Source: Calliopum simillimum
Taxonomy: Eukaryota; Arthropoda; Insecta; Diptera; Lauxaniidae
Direction: 5' to 3'
NCBI GenBank assembly: GCA_951812925.1
Contig: OX638369.1
Location: forward strand, 61,890,228-61,954,227
DNA length: 64,000 nucleotides
The number at the start of each line of letters is the position of its first letter. Positions within the stretch are counted from its first letter, which is position 1. The notes below the pieces were generated by a model. That model did not search any database, was not told the DNA's origin, and saw nothing but the letters and a program-made list of their open reading frames with translations. This document shows, one piece after another, positions 25,101 to 32,773 of this stretch. The position numbers were made by a program, and so were the translations under genes.

Positions 25101-28100
25101 TTATTACGCCAGCATCTTATGCCAACAATATAATAGTGAGCCTATCTTCTATCGTCATGCATATTTTCGCAAGTTTAATTATAAATGCTGTAGACGCAAA
25201 ATGGATTTTAAGTAAGTTTTCTGAAATGGGCAGGCAATTGCAGAAATGGACGTAGTTACCACTCTGTATAAATCGTACATAACTAAGCATAAACTAACTA
25301 AATCTTATTAACCGTGCAAAAGCGAATGGGCTATTCGAGTGTTGTACAACAGCCATTTACGAACCAAGAATGATATATGTATACTTTGGGTTGTTGTCCT
25401 TTTGCAAGTGCTATATCTAGTTTTCGTCTTACTCTCGTGTCACGATGATATGCATAAATTTTGGAAAAGTCTTTTTTTTTGCTCTCGAAAACAACTTTAA
25501 AATGTTTGGATACGACGGACCAGCAAAACTTTGGGTAAATCCATGTAAATCACTTTTAACAGAAAATGTACCCATTTCATTATTTAAATTATGTAAAATT
25601 GCTAAATTGCTTACGTGATTAAAATTGTGCCACACGGTATTAACGAATCCAAAATGGCTTCAAAATTTTGATTTTTTAACAGAATTTACAAATCTCTTAA
25701 ATGAATGTATCCTTGAAATTCAAGGAAAAAACGGCTTTTAAGGATATTCACAAATGGCTTTAACCATAGATTACTAACTAACCTTCATTAAAGGTACGTT
25801 ATTGCTAATCATGAATCGAATCGACAAACCCCGATCAAACAAACTTGTCAAGTTCTTGTCATTGTATCAGAAATGTACATGTAATGTACATGATATATCA
25901 AAATGATATCAAAAATGTATCAGCCGCTGATATCCATTTTTTGTATATCATTTTGATATATTTTTGATATCATTGAAAAACATGTCAATTTTGTGTCATA
26001 AATGTATATCAAAATGATATCAAAAATTTATCAGCCGCTGATATCAATTTTGTATCAGAAATGTATATCAAAATGATATCAAAAATCAGCTGCTGATATG
26101 TCAAATTTTACGTTTTCGTTTGTGGATTCTATGGAAAGATAACTTTAGAAGACAAACGCGCAGTAAATTTTAGTGTAAAAGAAGGGAATTTTCTACTGAA
26201 ATTAGTGAAAAGCAAACAAATATAATTGAGTGCAAAAAAACCGACACTCCCTTCAGTTGTTGTATGCAGCCTGTGGTTGGGAAAACAAAAGCTATGGAAA
26301 GCGGACGCGCAGCCGATTTTAGTAAGTGAATTTTCTCATGAAATAAGTGAAAAAGCACAAACATATAATTGAGTTAAAAAAAACCGGCACTTCATTCATT
26401 TGCTGCATGCAGGCAATTTCTAAAACTTGTTGCCGACGATCGAATACAATATTGCAAAATTTCAAGGACTCAAAGTTGGTTATGTCAATTTTGTATCAGA
26501 AATGGATATCAAAATGATATACAAATTTTGTATATCATTGATATACAATTTTTGTATATCATTTTGATATAATTTTTTGATATCATTTTGATATCTTTTT
26601 TTGATATCATTTTGATATCTTTTTTTGATATCATGGTGATATACGATAAGCGTTACATTCCGTATATCACTGTGATATCCTTTTTTTGTCAAAATTATGT
26701 ATGTCACTGACAAATTTTGGATATCATTTTGATATATTTTTGACATACTTTTTTTGATCGGGACACAGGAGAAAACACTATTGAAAATTGAGGTATCATT
26801 TTACAGAAAATTAATATTAACTGCCATACCTAAATTGGAGCGTTAGTCGAGCATCAGCTTAATTTAACTGTCTCTATTTCGGGTTGCTCCATATAAATTG
26901 TATGGACATGAAAAAGACAGAGATGGATAAATACGCCGGTAGCACTCAAAAGCGGCCAAAAAAATAGCGGCCAAAAAATAGCGGCCAACAAAAAGGGGCC
27001 AAAAAATAGCGGCCAAATAAAAAAGGGGCCAAATATAAAAAGGGGCCAAAAAAAAGGGGCCAAAAAATAGCGGCCAAAAAAAAGCGGCCAAAGGAAAAAA
27101 GAGGCCAAAAATGGTTAAAGTGTTAAATTATCATTATTTTGTTAAAAATCGAACACATTAGGTAAAATAGTAAAGTAAATTGACAAATTGTGTAACTAAC
27201 TTTTTCCATGTATTATTTACACAATTTGTCAATTTACTTTACTATTTTACCTAATGTCTTCGATTTTTAACAAAATAATGATAATTTAACACTTTAACCA
27301 TTTTTGGCCTCTTTTTTCCTTTGGCCGCTTTTTTTTGGCCGCTAGTTTTTGGCCCCTTTTTTTTGGCCGCTATTTTTTGGCCCCTTTTTGTATTTGGCCC
27401 CTTTTTTTCTTTGGCCGCTTTTTTTTGGCCGCTATTTTTTGGCCCCTTTTTTTTGGCCGCTATTTTTTGGCCGCTTTTGAGTGGAACCAAATACGCCTGA
27501 TGCTCCAATTTAGGTGTGGCAGTAAGTAAAACATATGAACAGAGCACATGAATAAATATCGATCTTGCCTTGTGTTTTAGTACTAGCAATCAATAGAACG
27601 CAGTTTAATCTCTTTTATTCCGGCCTGTTCCGTAATTCGTGCAATTTCATTTGCTTTTAATTTCGAAAACTATTTGATTACTTTTCATTTTCGATGTGGA
27701 AGTGAAGCCTATTCAACGACTGTTCAAGACGTTTATTTTTTCTCAGTAGAAACGTAAACTTTTTCGCTGTCATTAAAAAATCCACACAAGTATACAAGAT
27801 TTATGAAGCAAAACGCTTTTTGTTAAATTTCTTAACTTTAATTGAGTTTCACGTCAACAACGGCTAATGCAATGCACTTGAAGTTATAACTGCTCGCAAT
27901 TTTGTCTGTCAAAATAATGTATTAGGCGAGATGCCCAATTATGGGGTTTCCTCTAATTTGAGGAAATTTCAGAAAGATTCTGTTCATGCTCTATGCATTT
28001 TATTGGATTTACTGGATGTTCTTAAACAATTTAAGAAATAAAATTAGGCGGCATCCTGTTTTCGAACAATTATTACTAACACTATGATACATATAATGAC

Positions 28101-29335
28101 ATGTCAAATGACTCACAGAGACACTGAGTTCGAGAATATTTTTGTAGTTAAGAGTTATTTTATTTTAACAATATTGACAATTATTCATATGCAATAAATT
28201 TAAACGACACGATAAAATAGGAAAATCTCTGGAGCTTTTTTTTTTTAATTTTATCAATAAAACATCTTTAAAAAAGCAAAATCAATTGAAAAGTCGTATC
28301 ATAAACTCATTAGTTTTTCGGACTTTTCTTAAAGTTTTATAATCCACTTCCGTGTGAAAGCGGAATTGGGAACAGAGCGGATTGTCGTTACAAATCAAAT
28401 TTAGTTTTGCAATGTTTTTCAAAATTAATTTAATTTATTTTTATGGAATTCGCCATCATCATTTTATTCGTATACTTTTGTGATATGTATTTTTTAATGC
28501 TCCATTTCTGCAAAAAAGGTTTCTTACAATAAAATAATTCTGTTTACATATTTTGCTTAATTAATCTACATATACTCGCAGTTTTCAGTTTGAGCACATG
28601 CTGGACGAGCGCTATTTTCATGTATTTGTCTGAATCTTCATTGGTCACTTTAATTTTCTCATGTTGTTTTGTTACAATGGCCAGCGTTTCGGCAATATCT
28701 TTGTTAAATGCATCCGTTAATTTATTTCCGACTACATTGCGGTAAGAGATGTATATTAATATAGGCGAATCCATACGATTCATTTAATTTGTTTTACATA
28801 TGTACTTATTTCTCTTATTAAGGACTATGGTGGTGTCCTTGACAATGATGTTTGGACGTATTGCCTCGCTGATCGGTAATGTACTATTTCCAATTTTCAT
28901 GTCGCTGGGTTGTTTTCCGCCATTTTTTATGATTGGCTTTGTAATGTTTGGTAAGTAGTTTTTTTGGTTGTTATGTTTCAAACGGAACTGACAAATAAAA
29001 ACCCCTATTGGTTTCTAGTCCTTCGAATGTGGTTTGTATTTTTTGTTTGTTCTTACGTTTCGCTTCACGCCGTATTGACAAATTTTGATCACTGAGCTAT
29101 TCGTACATAAATAAATCGTAAATCCTCTATTGAAAATCAAAATTTTGTAGTGACTCGTGGAACCAGTATATAAAACCAATGGCTGTTTCTTTTGTTGTAT
29201 TGTCCTTATAAACTTCTGTGCAAAGTAAAATAAAACGTTTATATTTTTTCTATTAATGAAAAAATTTTATTAATTTCAGCTGGTTGTTTTATGACGATAT
29301 TCCTGCCAAGAAGTAGAAAGATCTCATTAAAATAA
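3876..29335 (+). CDS. SV2-like MFS transporter, copy A (exons joined)
   Basis: Ten exons are recognised: 3876-4109, 4169-4331, 4530-4708, 6604-6785, 6845-7014, 14259-14406, 25100-25211, 28582-28741, 28823-28950 and 29280-29335 (stop TAA). All have GT..AG borders and phases that join into about 510 codons. The start codon is missing: the first exon begins in phase 1, so a short upstream exon is expected. Family hallmarks are VPADFETAIASAGFG at the N-terminus, the MFS loop motif GYIADTMGRKK between helices 2 and 3, FPESPKFL after helix 6, and a cysteine-containing loop before helix 8. Members are multi-pass organic-ion or vesicle transporters; the substrate cannot be told from sequence. A paralogue lies 30 kb downstream. 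Introns 6, 7 and 8 are swollen by transposons. No break was found. Confidence 0.85.
4169..4331 (+). CDS. Copy A exon with MFS motif A (helices 2-4)
   Basis: It follows a 59-nt intron. It encodes MITSAILWGYIADTMGRKK, the G-x-x-x-D-x-x-G-R-K/R signature loop of the MFS, then helix 3 (ILVLCYFSDCICVFCSAF) and the start of helix 4 (KYFGGF). It leaves in phase 2 through donor GTAAGA. 163 nt, as in copy B. Confidence 0.88.
4344..4476. mobile_element. Short MITE in intron 3 of copy A
   Basis: The ends are CAGGGCTGCACTGAGAGAGT and the inverse of CAAGGCTGTAACGAGAGTTA; CAGGG ends resemble hAT MITEs. The same element occupies the same intron position in copy B (34075-34200), so it was inserted before the gene was duplicated. 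Confidence 0.6.
4530..4708 (+). CDS. Copy A exon with helices 4-5
   Basis: Acceptor CTTCAG precedes it. It encodes YAVLMTYLSELHGKLYRAR, an intracellular loop, and a hydrophobic helix ending LAITILPQDW. The segment MCCPYAV departs from copy B, which reads ICGPFAV and looks closer to the usual family motif. Phase 1 exit through GTAAGC. Confidence 0.85.
4815..5100. repeat. Tandem pair of ~140-bp units in intron 4 of copy A
   Basis: Two adjacent units share GGTGTACTTTTCGATGTTGA (about 4855 and 5010), then CTGCATCCACA and a CTTGCTTGAAGTTGAA segment. The second unit is slightly shorter. No coding function is seen; an ORF across it is a by-product of the duplication. Confidence 0.7.
5823..6447. repeat. 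CCC-ended motif-saturated element with tRNA-like core (element 1)
   Basis: It begins TA|CCCAACAAACAAAAAAA at 5821. Both arms are full of TTTTCCAAA/TTTGGAAAA in either orientation. A tRNA-like sequence lies at the midpoint. The right limit is placed at 6447 because sequence shared with copy B (ATATGTACCAAT) resumes there. It lies just before exon 6604-6785. The inverted end on the right is not clear. Confidence 0.5.
6152..6218 (-). other. tRNA-like core with Pol III A and B boxes (Met-like)
   Basis: On the minus strand it reads GGCACGTTAGGTCAGTTGAT, a CTCATAA anticodon-type loop, and a B box AGGTTCGATCC, followed within about 15 nt by a run of ten T. The loop CTCATAA is that of elongator tRNA-Met. 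Stem pairing is poor, so it is not a functional tRNA but looks tRNA-derived. Confidence 0.6.
6604..6785 (+). CDS. Copy A exon with helix 6 and PESP motif
   Basis: The acceptor is CCTACAAG at 6596-6603; the upstream pyrimidine tract differs by 2 nt from copy B, showing it is intron although the frame is open. It encodes FHSWQIFLAISSIPSF, helix 6, then FPESPKFLMSQGRNQEAL at the start of the central cytoplasmic loop. Phase 0 exit at TAT CCG. 182 nt in both copies. Confidence 0.87.
6845..7014 (+). CDS. Copy A exon with central loop and helix 7
   Basis: It follows a 59-nt intron. It encodes the charged cytoplasmic loop (EEAPEKSKDKDLQ, RAFKEGVAQMLPLLMKP) and the start of helix 7 (LKLSLLVYVMNSCILLG). 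Phase 2 exit. 170 nt in both copies. Confidence 0.86.
7077..7980. repeat. Foldback element in intron 6 of copy A
   Basis: Inverted arms of roughly 190-350 bp: the left arm (from 7077, ACTGATGAGTGGTGTTTC) mirrors the right arm (to 7980). Both contain AACCGACCGAGATTCGACTT or its inverse and the segment around CATAGCCCCTCGGCTTTTAA. The centre (about 7500-7640) is unique. No ORF of note. Confidence 0.7.
8092..9010. repeat. Foldback element, family shared with 36320-37704
   Basis: Left end CACGGCGTACCTTAACCCG mirrors the right end at about 8990-9010. Both arms contain GTGCTACGACGT or its inverse and the segment CCCATTTTCCCATACAAAAA. It is a shortened relative of the element at 36320, having lost most of one arm. 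Confidence 0.75.
9011..9934. other. Non-coding intron stretch with ATGGCGGA repeats
   Basis: No gene is seen. The part 9030-9330 repeats short phrases such as CCAAAATGGC and AAAATGGCGGAC, the style of degenerate long inverted-repeat arms, but no partner arm was found in the window. Confidence 0.4.
9935..10540 (+). repeat. INE-1/DINE-1-like dispersed repeat
   Basis: The block has the order seen in fly INE-1/DINE-1 repeats: a CCCAGGGTAT turn, TTTGTAACGCAGAGAAGGAG, a TATATATTCTTGATCAG segment, GAGTCGATATAGCCATGTCC and GTCTGTCTGG. It continues into GCGAAATCGGTCAACGGACA and GGCGTGGCACCTC. The inverse complement of the latter part recurs at 37720-38290. These are non-autonomous Helitron-related repeats; the assignment rests on recalled motif order. 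Confidence 0.6.
11188..12299 (+). pseudogene. Non-LTR retrotransposon reverse transcriptase, 5'-truncated
   Basis: The frame carries LINE reverse transcriptase blocks in order: FSKAFDCVDHSILLNKL, GVPQGSVLSPLLFSLFINDL, the catalytic YADD (YADDVLIYF, about 11480), and SVKYLGFRI. A frameshift near 11950 moves to the C-terminal part, and another near 12190 leads to RLWNNLPIELQMV and a stop at 12297-12299. The N-terminal endonuclease is missing, as expected from 5' truncation during target-primed insertion. Clade not assigned. Confidence 0.85.
12520..12548 (+). repeat. LINE 3' tail, (TGAAA)n
   Basis: Four to five AATGA-type pentamers end the LINE fragment and mark its 3' junction with the surrounding CCC-ended element. 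Short-repeat tails of this kind replace poly(A) in several LINE clades. Confidence 0.6.
12743..13507 (-). mobile_element. TA-flanked DNA transposon relic (GGGTAGAACGGG ends)
   Basis: Inverted ends GGGTAGAACGGG and CCCGTTCTACCC lie inside TA dinucleotides (12741-12742, 13508-13509), and GGTTAAACAA recurs inverted near 13480. The 765-bp body keeps only a C-terminal coding scrap. TA target and short ends suggest the Tc1/mariner/pogo group. Confidence 0.65.
13040..13153 (-). pseudogene. C-terminal transposase scrap, basic-acidic tail
   Basis: Minus-strand frame open from 13153 to a stop at 13040-13042: a basic stretch RRSKRGRPRKVVY followed by the acidic end EESDASD. It sits inside the TA-flanked element and is probably the end of its lost transposase. 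Confidence 0.45.
13720..14130 (+). repeat. Dispersed repeat with GGCAAACGTTG start (copy 1)
   Basis: It begins near TGGCCCGGCAAACGTTGATT and has several 'tgtatg...gggtgcaac.cccc' modules about 190 bp apart. A relative lies at 44868-45420 (GGTCCCGGCAAACGTTGTTC). Non-coding; family not identified. Confidence 0.5.
14259..14406 (+). CDS. Copy A exon with extracellular/luminal loop
   Basis: Acceptor TTTCCAG at 14252-14258 after a 7.2-kb intron, donor GTAAGT at 14407. It encodes NTMRLWVPQLFATIKEFE and a loop with two cysteines (MCAILEYG, IPCEV) and an Asn-glycosylation motif NKT. Phase 0 exit. 148 nt as in copy B. Confidence 0.86.
14660..16849. other. Non-coding interior of the inverted-repeat element
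   Basis: About 2.2 kb of AT-rich sequence with homopolymer runs and a short GTATAT microsatellite near 15792. No protein, RNA or internal repeat recognised. Confidence 0.4.
16850..17859 (+). mobile_element. Non-autonomous Helitron with 128-bp tandem repeats (copy 1)
   Basis: The 5' end is TCTATATATAAATAGGCAAA preceded by A; the 3' end is CTAG followed by T. This is the Helitron A|TC...CTAG|T arrangement without target duplication. A short hairpin (TGGTC..GGCCA type) lies about 10 nt before CTAG. Five 128-129-bp repeats start at 16985, 17114, 17243, 17372 and 17500, each opening with a GTGGGC.GTGCCACGCCC-like phrase. A second copy with the same ends is at 53801-55051. No ORF. Confidence 0.82.
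18084..18682. repeat. Foldback element with ~270-bp arms
   Basis: Left arm 18088-18350 mirrors right arm 18385-18678. Both have GGCATGCGCTTA or its inverse, GATTTCAGGGGGC, TATCCGATCGCCGTGAAACTT and GCTTGTTAGAAAGG. The loop is only about 30 nt, so one strand could fold into a near-complete hairpin. Confidence 0.75.
18910..19130. repeat. Truncated TACAC-ended element
   Basis: It starts TACACGCAAAAAAATGATCC and for about 200 nt is the inverse complement of 44620-44817 (shared GATAATAATCTCATGAG-like and GCATGAAAAAAT segments). Only one end is present. Confidence 0.55.
19729..20955. repeat. 39-bp minisatellite, about 31 copies
   Basis: The unit contains AAAAGTATCGAGAAACATCC then AAAATATCGGTAAAAGTCC. 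Since 39 is a multiple of 3, several frames stay open and give ORFs of up to 338 codons with a 13-residue period; these are artefacts. Blocks of variants recur about 506 bp apart (for example an ATTCAATATATCG variant at 20239 and 20745), so the array grew partly by large-block duplication. It lies in intron 7 of copy A. Confidence 0.9.
21450..21846 (-). pseudogene. Transposase-like ORF of unknown family, 3' part
   Basis: Minus-strand reading frame with GADRIKNVGLSIGKMCKEE, then FRQHHTRKTSRQHTMENLL and an acidic serine-rich tail reached by a frameshift near 21500 (ending NSDSSDSE). It is the continuation of the ORF at 24444-24756; the two were separated by the piggyBac insertion at TTAA 21771-21774. 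Residue style suggests another transposon protein; I cannot name the family. Confidence 0.55.
22066..23442 (-). pseudogene. piggyBac transposase relic with triplicated N-terminal segment
   Basis: The N-terminal part (23442-22576) is acidic, with possible starts at 23442 or at the MSALEIQEYLENWSEEED methionine. It then repeats a roughly 50-residue unit with RKRGNQPIAAPRSLQAKK. The next recognisable part is far downstream in the family: PRPLAIAQYNQYMGGVDRME, then KKWWFSIFTWLVDVSIQNA, and a C-terminal cysteine-rich domain (CVKCNVGLCVACF) ending at TAA 22066-22068. The catalytic aspartate region is deleted, with at least one frameshift and two in-frame TGA codons. It could not transpose on its own. 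Confidence 0.82.
23470..23830. repeat. Dispersed repeat, inverse copy at 31375-31690
   Basis: Shares, in opposite orientation, TACCAAGCTTTACCACTTTT, GCAAATATCTCGCAAACGGT-type and ATCTCTCATTCCGAGGTAAA segments with 31375-31690. Here it lies inside the piggyBac element, upstream of its transposase relic. Confidence 0.6.
24444..24756 (-). pseudogene. Transposase-like ORF of unknown family, 5' part
   Basis: Minus-strand ORF with RRLFLQRFLASQVTSVSEE, NTDAFRQYAYETA, then by a frameshift VNVYPWFYMPSSIHKIL up to the TTAA. Without the piggyBac insertion it runs straight into GADRIKN of the 21450-21846 part. The N-terminal half is absent. Not a host gene as far as I can tell. Confidence 0.5.
25100..25211 (+). 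CDS. Copy A exon with helix 8
   Basis: Acceptor TCGTTTAG at 25092-25099 after a 10.7-kb intron. Encodes IITPASYANNIIVSLSSIV and the rest of helix 8 through AKWIL. Phase 1 exit through GTAAGT. 112 nt in both copies. Confidence 0.85.
25830..26762. repeat. CCC-ended element saturated with GATATC motif
   Basis: Ends CCCGATCAAAC (25830) and TTTGATCGGG (to 26762) are inverses. Arms are full of ATATCAAAATGATATC-type motifs in both directions. The centre (26130-26410) is a tandem pair of about 130 bp sharing TATAATTGAGT and ACGCGCAG. ORFs here are repeat artefacts. Confidence 0.65.
26817..27525. repeat. Foldback element with GGCC tandem subrepeats
   Basis: Outer inverted ends contain ACCTAAATTGGAGC and its inverse. 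Inside, both arms consist of 10-16-bp tandem units (GCGGCCAAAAAA, AGGGGCCAAAAAAAA) at 26950-27110 and 27300-27478. The inner parts (27110-27203 and 27225-27303) mirror each other almost exactly, with a loop of about 20 nt. Tandem subrepeats in inverted arms are the layout of Drosophila Foldback elements. Confidence 0.8.
28582..28741 (+). CDS. Copy A exon with helices 9-10
   Basis: Acceptor CTCGCAG, donor GTAAGA. Encodes LVTLIFSCCFV and SVSAISLLNASVNLFPTTLR, ending in phase 2. The first part (STCWTSAIFMYLSES) differs from copy B (CISGTSAISMYWSVS); the swap of hydrophobic residues for Ser, Glu and Trp suggests this segment of A is diverging. Open over all 160 nt. Confidence 0.8.
28823..28950 (+). 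CDS. Copy A exon with helices 11-12
   Basis: It follows an 81-nt intron. Encodes TMVVSLTMMFGRIASLIGN and VLFPIFMSLGCFPPFFMIGF. Phase 1 exit through GTAAGT. 128 nt in both copies. Confidence 0.86.
29280..29335 (+). CDS. Copy A last exon, C-terminal tail
   Basis: Acceptor ATTTCAG at 29273-29279. Encodes AGCFMTIFLPRSRKISLK and stop TAA at 29333-29335. A short hydrophobic end plus basic tail is usual for this family. No equivalent is recognisable downstream of copy B. Confidence 0.78.
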
Positions 29336-29763
29336 TGTAAAACTAAATGTTATATAAATTAGAGGATAAAATTAAAGAATTTTATTGACACATATTTGCT
29401 AATTTCTTCTTTCAAAGTATTTTTTTGTCAACTCGAATTAAGGTAGGTATATAAAAAAAATAATATCTCAAACTTTAAATAACCCAAATATTGCTTTTAT
29501 TTTCGAAATTACAGCCTACTGTAAAACTCTAAAACTACACCACTTTGGATAAAAACTTGTTATCCCAAGATCATCAAGAAAACATGCAAGGAACAATTCT
29601 CTACAACACCTTGGCCCATCCTTTCCTGTCTTTTGACCATTTTCTTTTTTTCCAAATACTTGGTTTAAATATTTTCATACGGAAAATTTCACTAGGAGTC
29701 ACAAAAAAAAAATTTATTAAGACTTAAAAACAATGCATAAGAATGTACTAATAGTACAATAAA
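29336..29763 (+). terminator. Probable 3' UTR of copy A with poly(A) signals
   Basis: ATTAAA occurs at 29371-29376, 36 nt after the stop, and AATAAA at 29758-29763. Either could be used; the sequence alone cannot decide. Confidence 0.35.
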
Positions 29764-29769
29764 TAAGAA

Positions 29770-31370
29770 TAAAAAACATCCTACTTCAATTTCAACTTTG
29801 TAATGTATTTAATTCACACTATCACACGGTGGGCAGGAAGAAGTGATTGATATCAAAAAAATTACGAGAAAAACTGAAGGAGCCAATCAAAGATAAAAAG
29901 TCTGTTTAAATTAAAATCTTAGCTGAAAATTTTCATGAGATATGGCATTTTTACTAATTTGTTTGTTTGAGTGTTAAATTGGTTCTATATGTAAGAAGCA
30001 AAAAAAAAAAAATAGTCATCCCGACACCGCCTCAAAAGGAAGAAGTATTCTTAAAAGCGATGTCTGCATAATTTTTTTTTTTTTTCGTTCTGTGAAAAAA
30101 AAAAAATGGAACACTTTTGATTCTCCTGAAGGCTCAAACTTTTCAACTGTCATAAAAATTTACATCGGAAAACACTAGGGATACTATACGTGTATCCTCG
30201 AAACTAATCGGACAACCCACGTGTAAAGTAACAGTTTTGCCCGCTTCTATCTTCCACATTAGCACACGTTTTTTCGACCTCTTTTCCACCATAAAGGGAT
30301 TCGTTTGATCAATTTGAAAAGGCACTCGAGTACCTAACTAAGTATTCATTGTTTTTTTTTGGAAAATATGCATACATTATTTGGATAAAATGGCATAGCA
30401 AAATTTAATTGACGTTTTAAGTTTAAAACATTCTGGTTGAAAGAATCCGAAAGATAATAAAGTTTTTGAACATCTTGTTGCTTGTATCTTTGGTTGAAAA
30501 AGGTTATTTTATGAATACGAGTATTCTGAGTGCAAGCCTTAAGCCTTTAATTTCTAGCAATTTCTCAACCATTTTCCGTTTTCGTACTATTGTACCTAGA
30601 TTTTATCTCGCTGAGAGTAAAACTTAACTACAATCAATTGTCCGCGACAGTGTCATATGCGAAAGAGTCATCTGGCCACTCCCTAAGGTGAATCCGCAAA
30701 TGATCCCCAGGAAGGGTCCACAGACGACTTCGCAAGAAGTTTTTTAAAGTGAAAAAAATTTGAAAAAAAAAATCTATAAAATATAAAATGGCGATATAAA
30801 AATAATTTCGTAAGGAACTGAAAATTTTTGTACAATTATCTGTCAAAATTTATGTGCCGTTAAAAATATACCGTGTAGTTTGACATTGAGACAAATCATG
30901 CCAAGTGTGTAACCCAAATTCCATTTGTTGAAATTTAATTCTATAACCTGAATCTAATGCTTATATTATTAGTAAACATTCCTTATACAAAAAATTTTTA
31001 AATTTCTAAAATTTGATTTTTTACATCATTTTTTATAAAATTTAAAATTGATTTAACTAAAATTTTGAAAATTTATTTCATGAAAACTGTTTACCCGAAC
31101 TAAATGAAATTTTGCAGGCATATGAAAAAATGTAAAATTTTAAAAAAATAGTTCAAAAAAAATTTTTTTTTTATTTTGATATTTTTTTTTCAGTTTTTAA
31201 ATAAACAATATCCTTTTTTTATGCTTTCTTAATGAGATAATTTTTTCATTTTTTTTTATTAGAAGCGTATAATATTTGAGTTCTTACGTTTGAAAGGAAA
31301 TTGGACTGCCCAGCACTATTTATACCAAATTTACCTCTTTAACTGCGTAGCGGCGAGCTCACGCTACTTA
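29770..31370. other. Intergenic region between the paralogues, no gene seen
   Basis: AT-rich sequence with homopolymer runs. Only 30660-30880 is recognisable: it repeats the left part of the CCC-ended element at 10820-10990 (shared AAGGGTCCACAGACGAC and TATGTGCCGTTAAAAAT). Confidence 0.45.
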
Positions 31371-31374
31371 GGCC

Positions 31375-31690
31375 AGTCAAATTATGATTTTACCTCGGAA
31401 TGAGAGATAATAAGCTGAAAACTGGTATACACCTTAGTTATAGTGTTCTTAATGTAGTCTCAAAAGTCTCGCGTCTGCGTCTTAAGTTATTCAAGGTCAA
31501 AGATTAACAAATCAGTTTCTTGCAAATATCTCGCAAACGGTTGCTTTTTCAGAAAAATAGTGTGGTACAATATTGTAGCCCTGGTAATTTCCTCAGAGTT
31601 GTTTTCGTAAGGCTTATAGTTTAGGAGATATTCTAATTAGAAAAGTGGTAAAGCTTGGTAATTCATACATGCAGCGTATTAGTGTGCATA
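31375..31690. repeat. Dispersed repeat, inverse copy of 23470-23830
   Basis: Inverse complement of the block in the piggyBac element, sharing TTTACCTCGGAATGAGAGAT and AAAAGTGGTAAAGCTTGGTA. It abuts the foldbacks that follow and may be part of a larger inverted-repeat element. Confidence 0.55.
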
Positions 31691-31744
31691 GCAATATGTT
31701 GATTTTTAAACTGCCATAACTCAAGAACGATGAGCCGCACGAAA

Positions 31745-31965
31745 AAATCAAAACCATCTTTTTATAGGGAATTTTATGATCTATAAATGACAAGCAATAT
31801 ATTTACACATTAAATTTACCGTTTAGGAGTTATTCCATAAAAACAGGTTTTTTTACGATTTCTTAAACTTTATGGAATAACTCCTAAACGGTAAATTTTA
31901 TGTGTACATATATTGCTTGTCATTTATAGATCATAAAATTCCCTATAAAAAAAGGTTTTGATTTT
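31745..31965. repeat. Small near-perfect foldback
   Basis: Arms of about 90 bp (31748-31841 and 31871-31961) share TTTATAGATCATAAAATTCC and GGAGTTATTCCATAAA or inverses, with a loop of about 30 nt. Confidence 0.75.
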
Positions 31966-31970
31966 AGAAA

Positions 31971-32773
31971 AAATTGCGCACTGCAATTTTTTTTTGCTTA
32001 ATGTTTTTAGGACCACTAAAAAAGCTCCACTAAAAAGCCGCCATCTTGAAATACGTTTGATTCATCTCGTTTCCTGTTGGCCGTTGAACAAAAATTACGG
32101 GCAATAAAATTCTACGTTTTTTTGTTCTCGATCGCGATATCCATAAGTTGATATTTTGAGCGGTAGAGGCTGCCAAAGTTACAAAAAATCAGTTTTTTCC
32201 ATTTGCACCCACTGGGTGTTAATTTTCAAAAAGTTGTGATAACTTGTGTAGCGCTTGCAAAAACAAGCAAAATAGTGTTTAAATGAAGTGATTATCTCAG
32301 TTGGCTCTCGAGTAATTAAGTATTATGTGGTCAATGTTCAGATAAAAAACATAAACAATAAATTTTTTACACGCATTTTATTTTTAACTTGTAATAACTC
32401 GAGAACCAATTGAGATAATCATTTTATTTAAAACTATTTTGCTTGCTTTTACAAGCTCAAAATATTTTGTGGTCCCAACATTTTCAAAAATTAACACCCA
32501 GAGGGTCAAAATGGAAAAAACCAATTTTTGGAACTTTGGCGGCTTCTACCGATCGGAATATCAACTTATGGATACCGCGTCCCAGATCAAAAATACGTAA
32601 AATTTTGTTGACCGTAGTTTTTTTCTGTCCGGCCAACAGGAAACGAGATAAATTGAATCAAAAATATTTCAAGATGGCGGCTAATGCGCAAGGGTGGGGA
32701 GGTCACCTTTTTGATGTTAAGCTTTTTTAGTGGTCCTAAAAACATTGAGCGAAAAAAATTGCAGTGCGCAATT
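31971..32773. repeat. Foldback element with ~370-bp arms
   Basis: Ends read TTGCGCACTGCAATTTTTTT and the inverse. Both arms carry TTTTTAGGACCACTAAAAAAGC-like and GGCCAACAGG/CCTGTTGGCC segments. The arms have diverged more than those of the neighbouring foldback, so it is older. The 95-codon ORF across the right arm is an artefact. Confidence 0.7.

Larger units (their letters stand above)
25320..28384. other. Insertion block in intron 8 of copy A, absent from copy B
   Basis: Copy B intron 8 is only 298 nt and aligns with copy A just before 25320 and just after 28384, so this 3-kb block is extra in A. It holds a CCC-ended element (25830-26762), a foldback (26817-27525) and flanks without recognised features, including 27526-28384. 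Confidence 0.65.

Noticed and set aside
25429..25635. 68-codon minus-strand ORF in intron 8 of copy A
   Set aside because: No family pattern, no partner in copy B and no evidence of splicing.
26854..27589. ORFs rich in Phe, Trp and Pro or in Lys-Gly across the GGCC foldback
   Set aside because: They are translations of the tandem units in inverted arms and have no independent start or homologue pattern.
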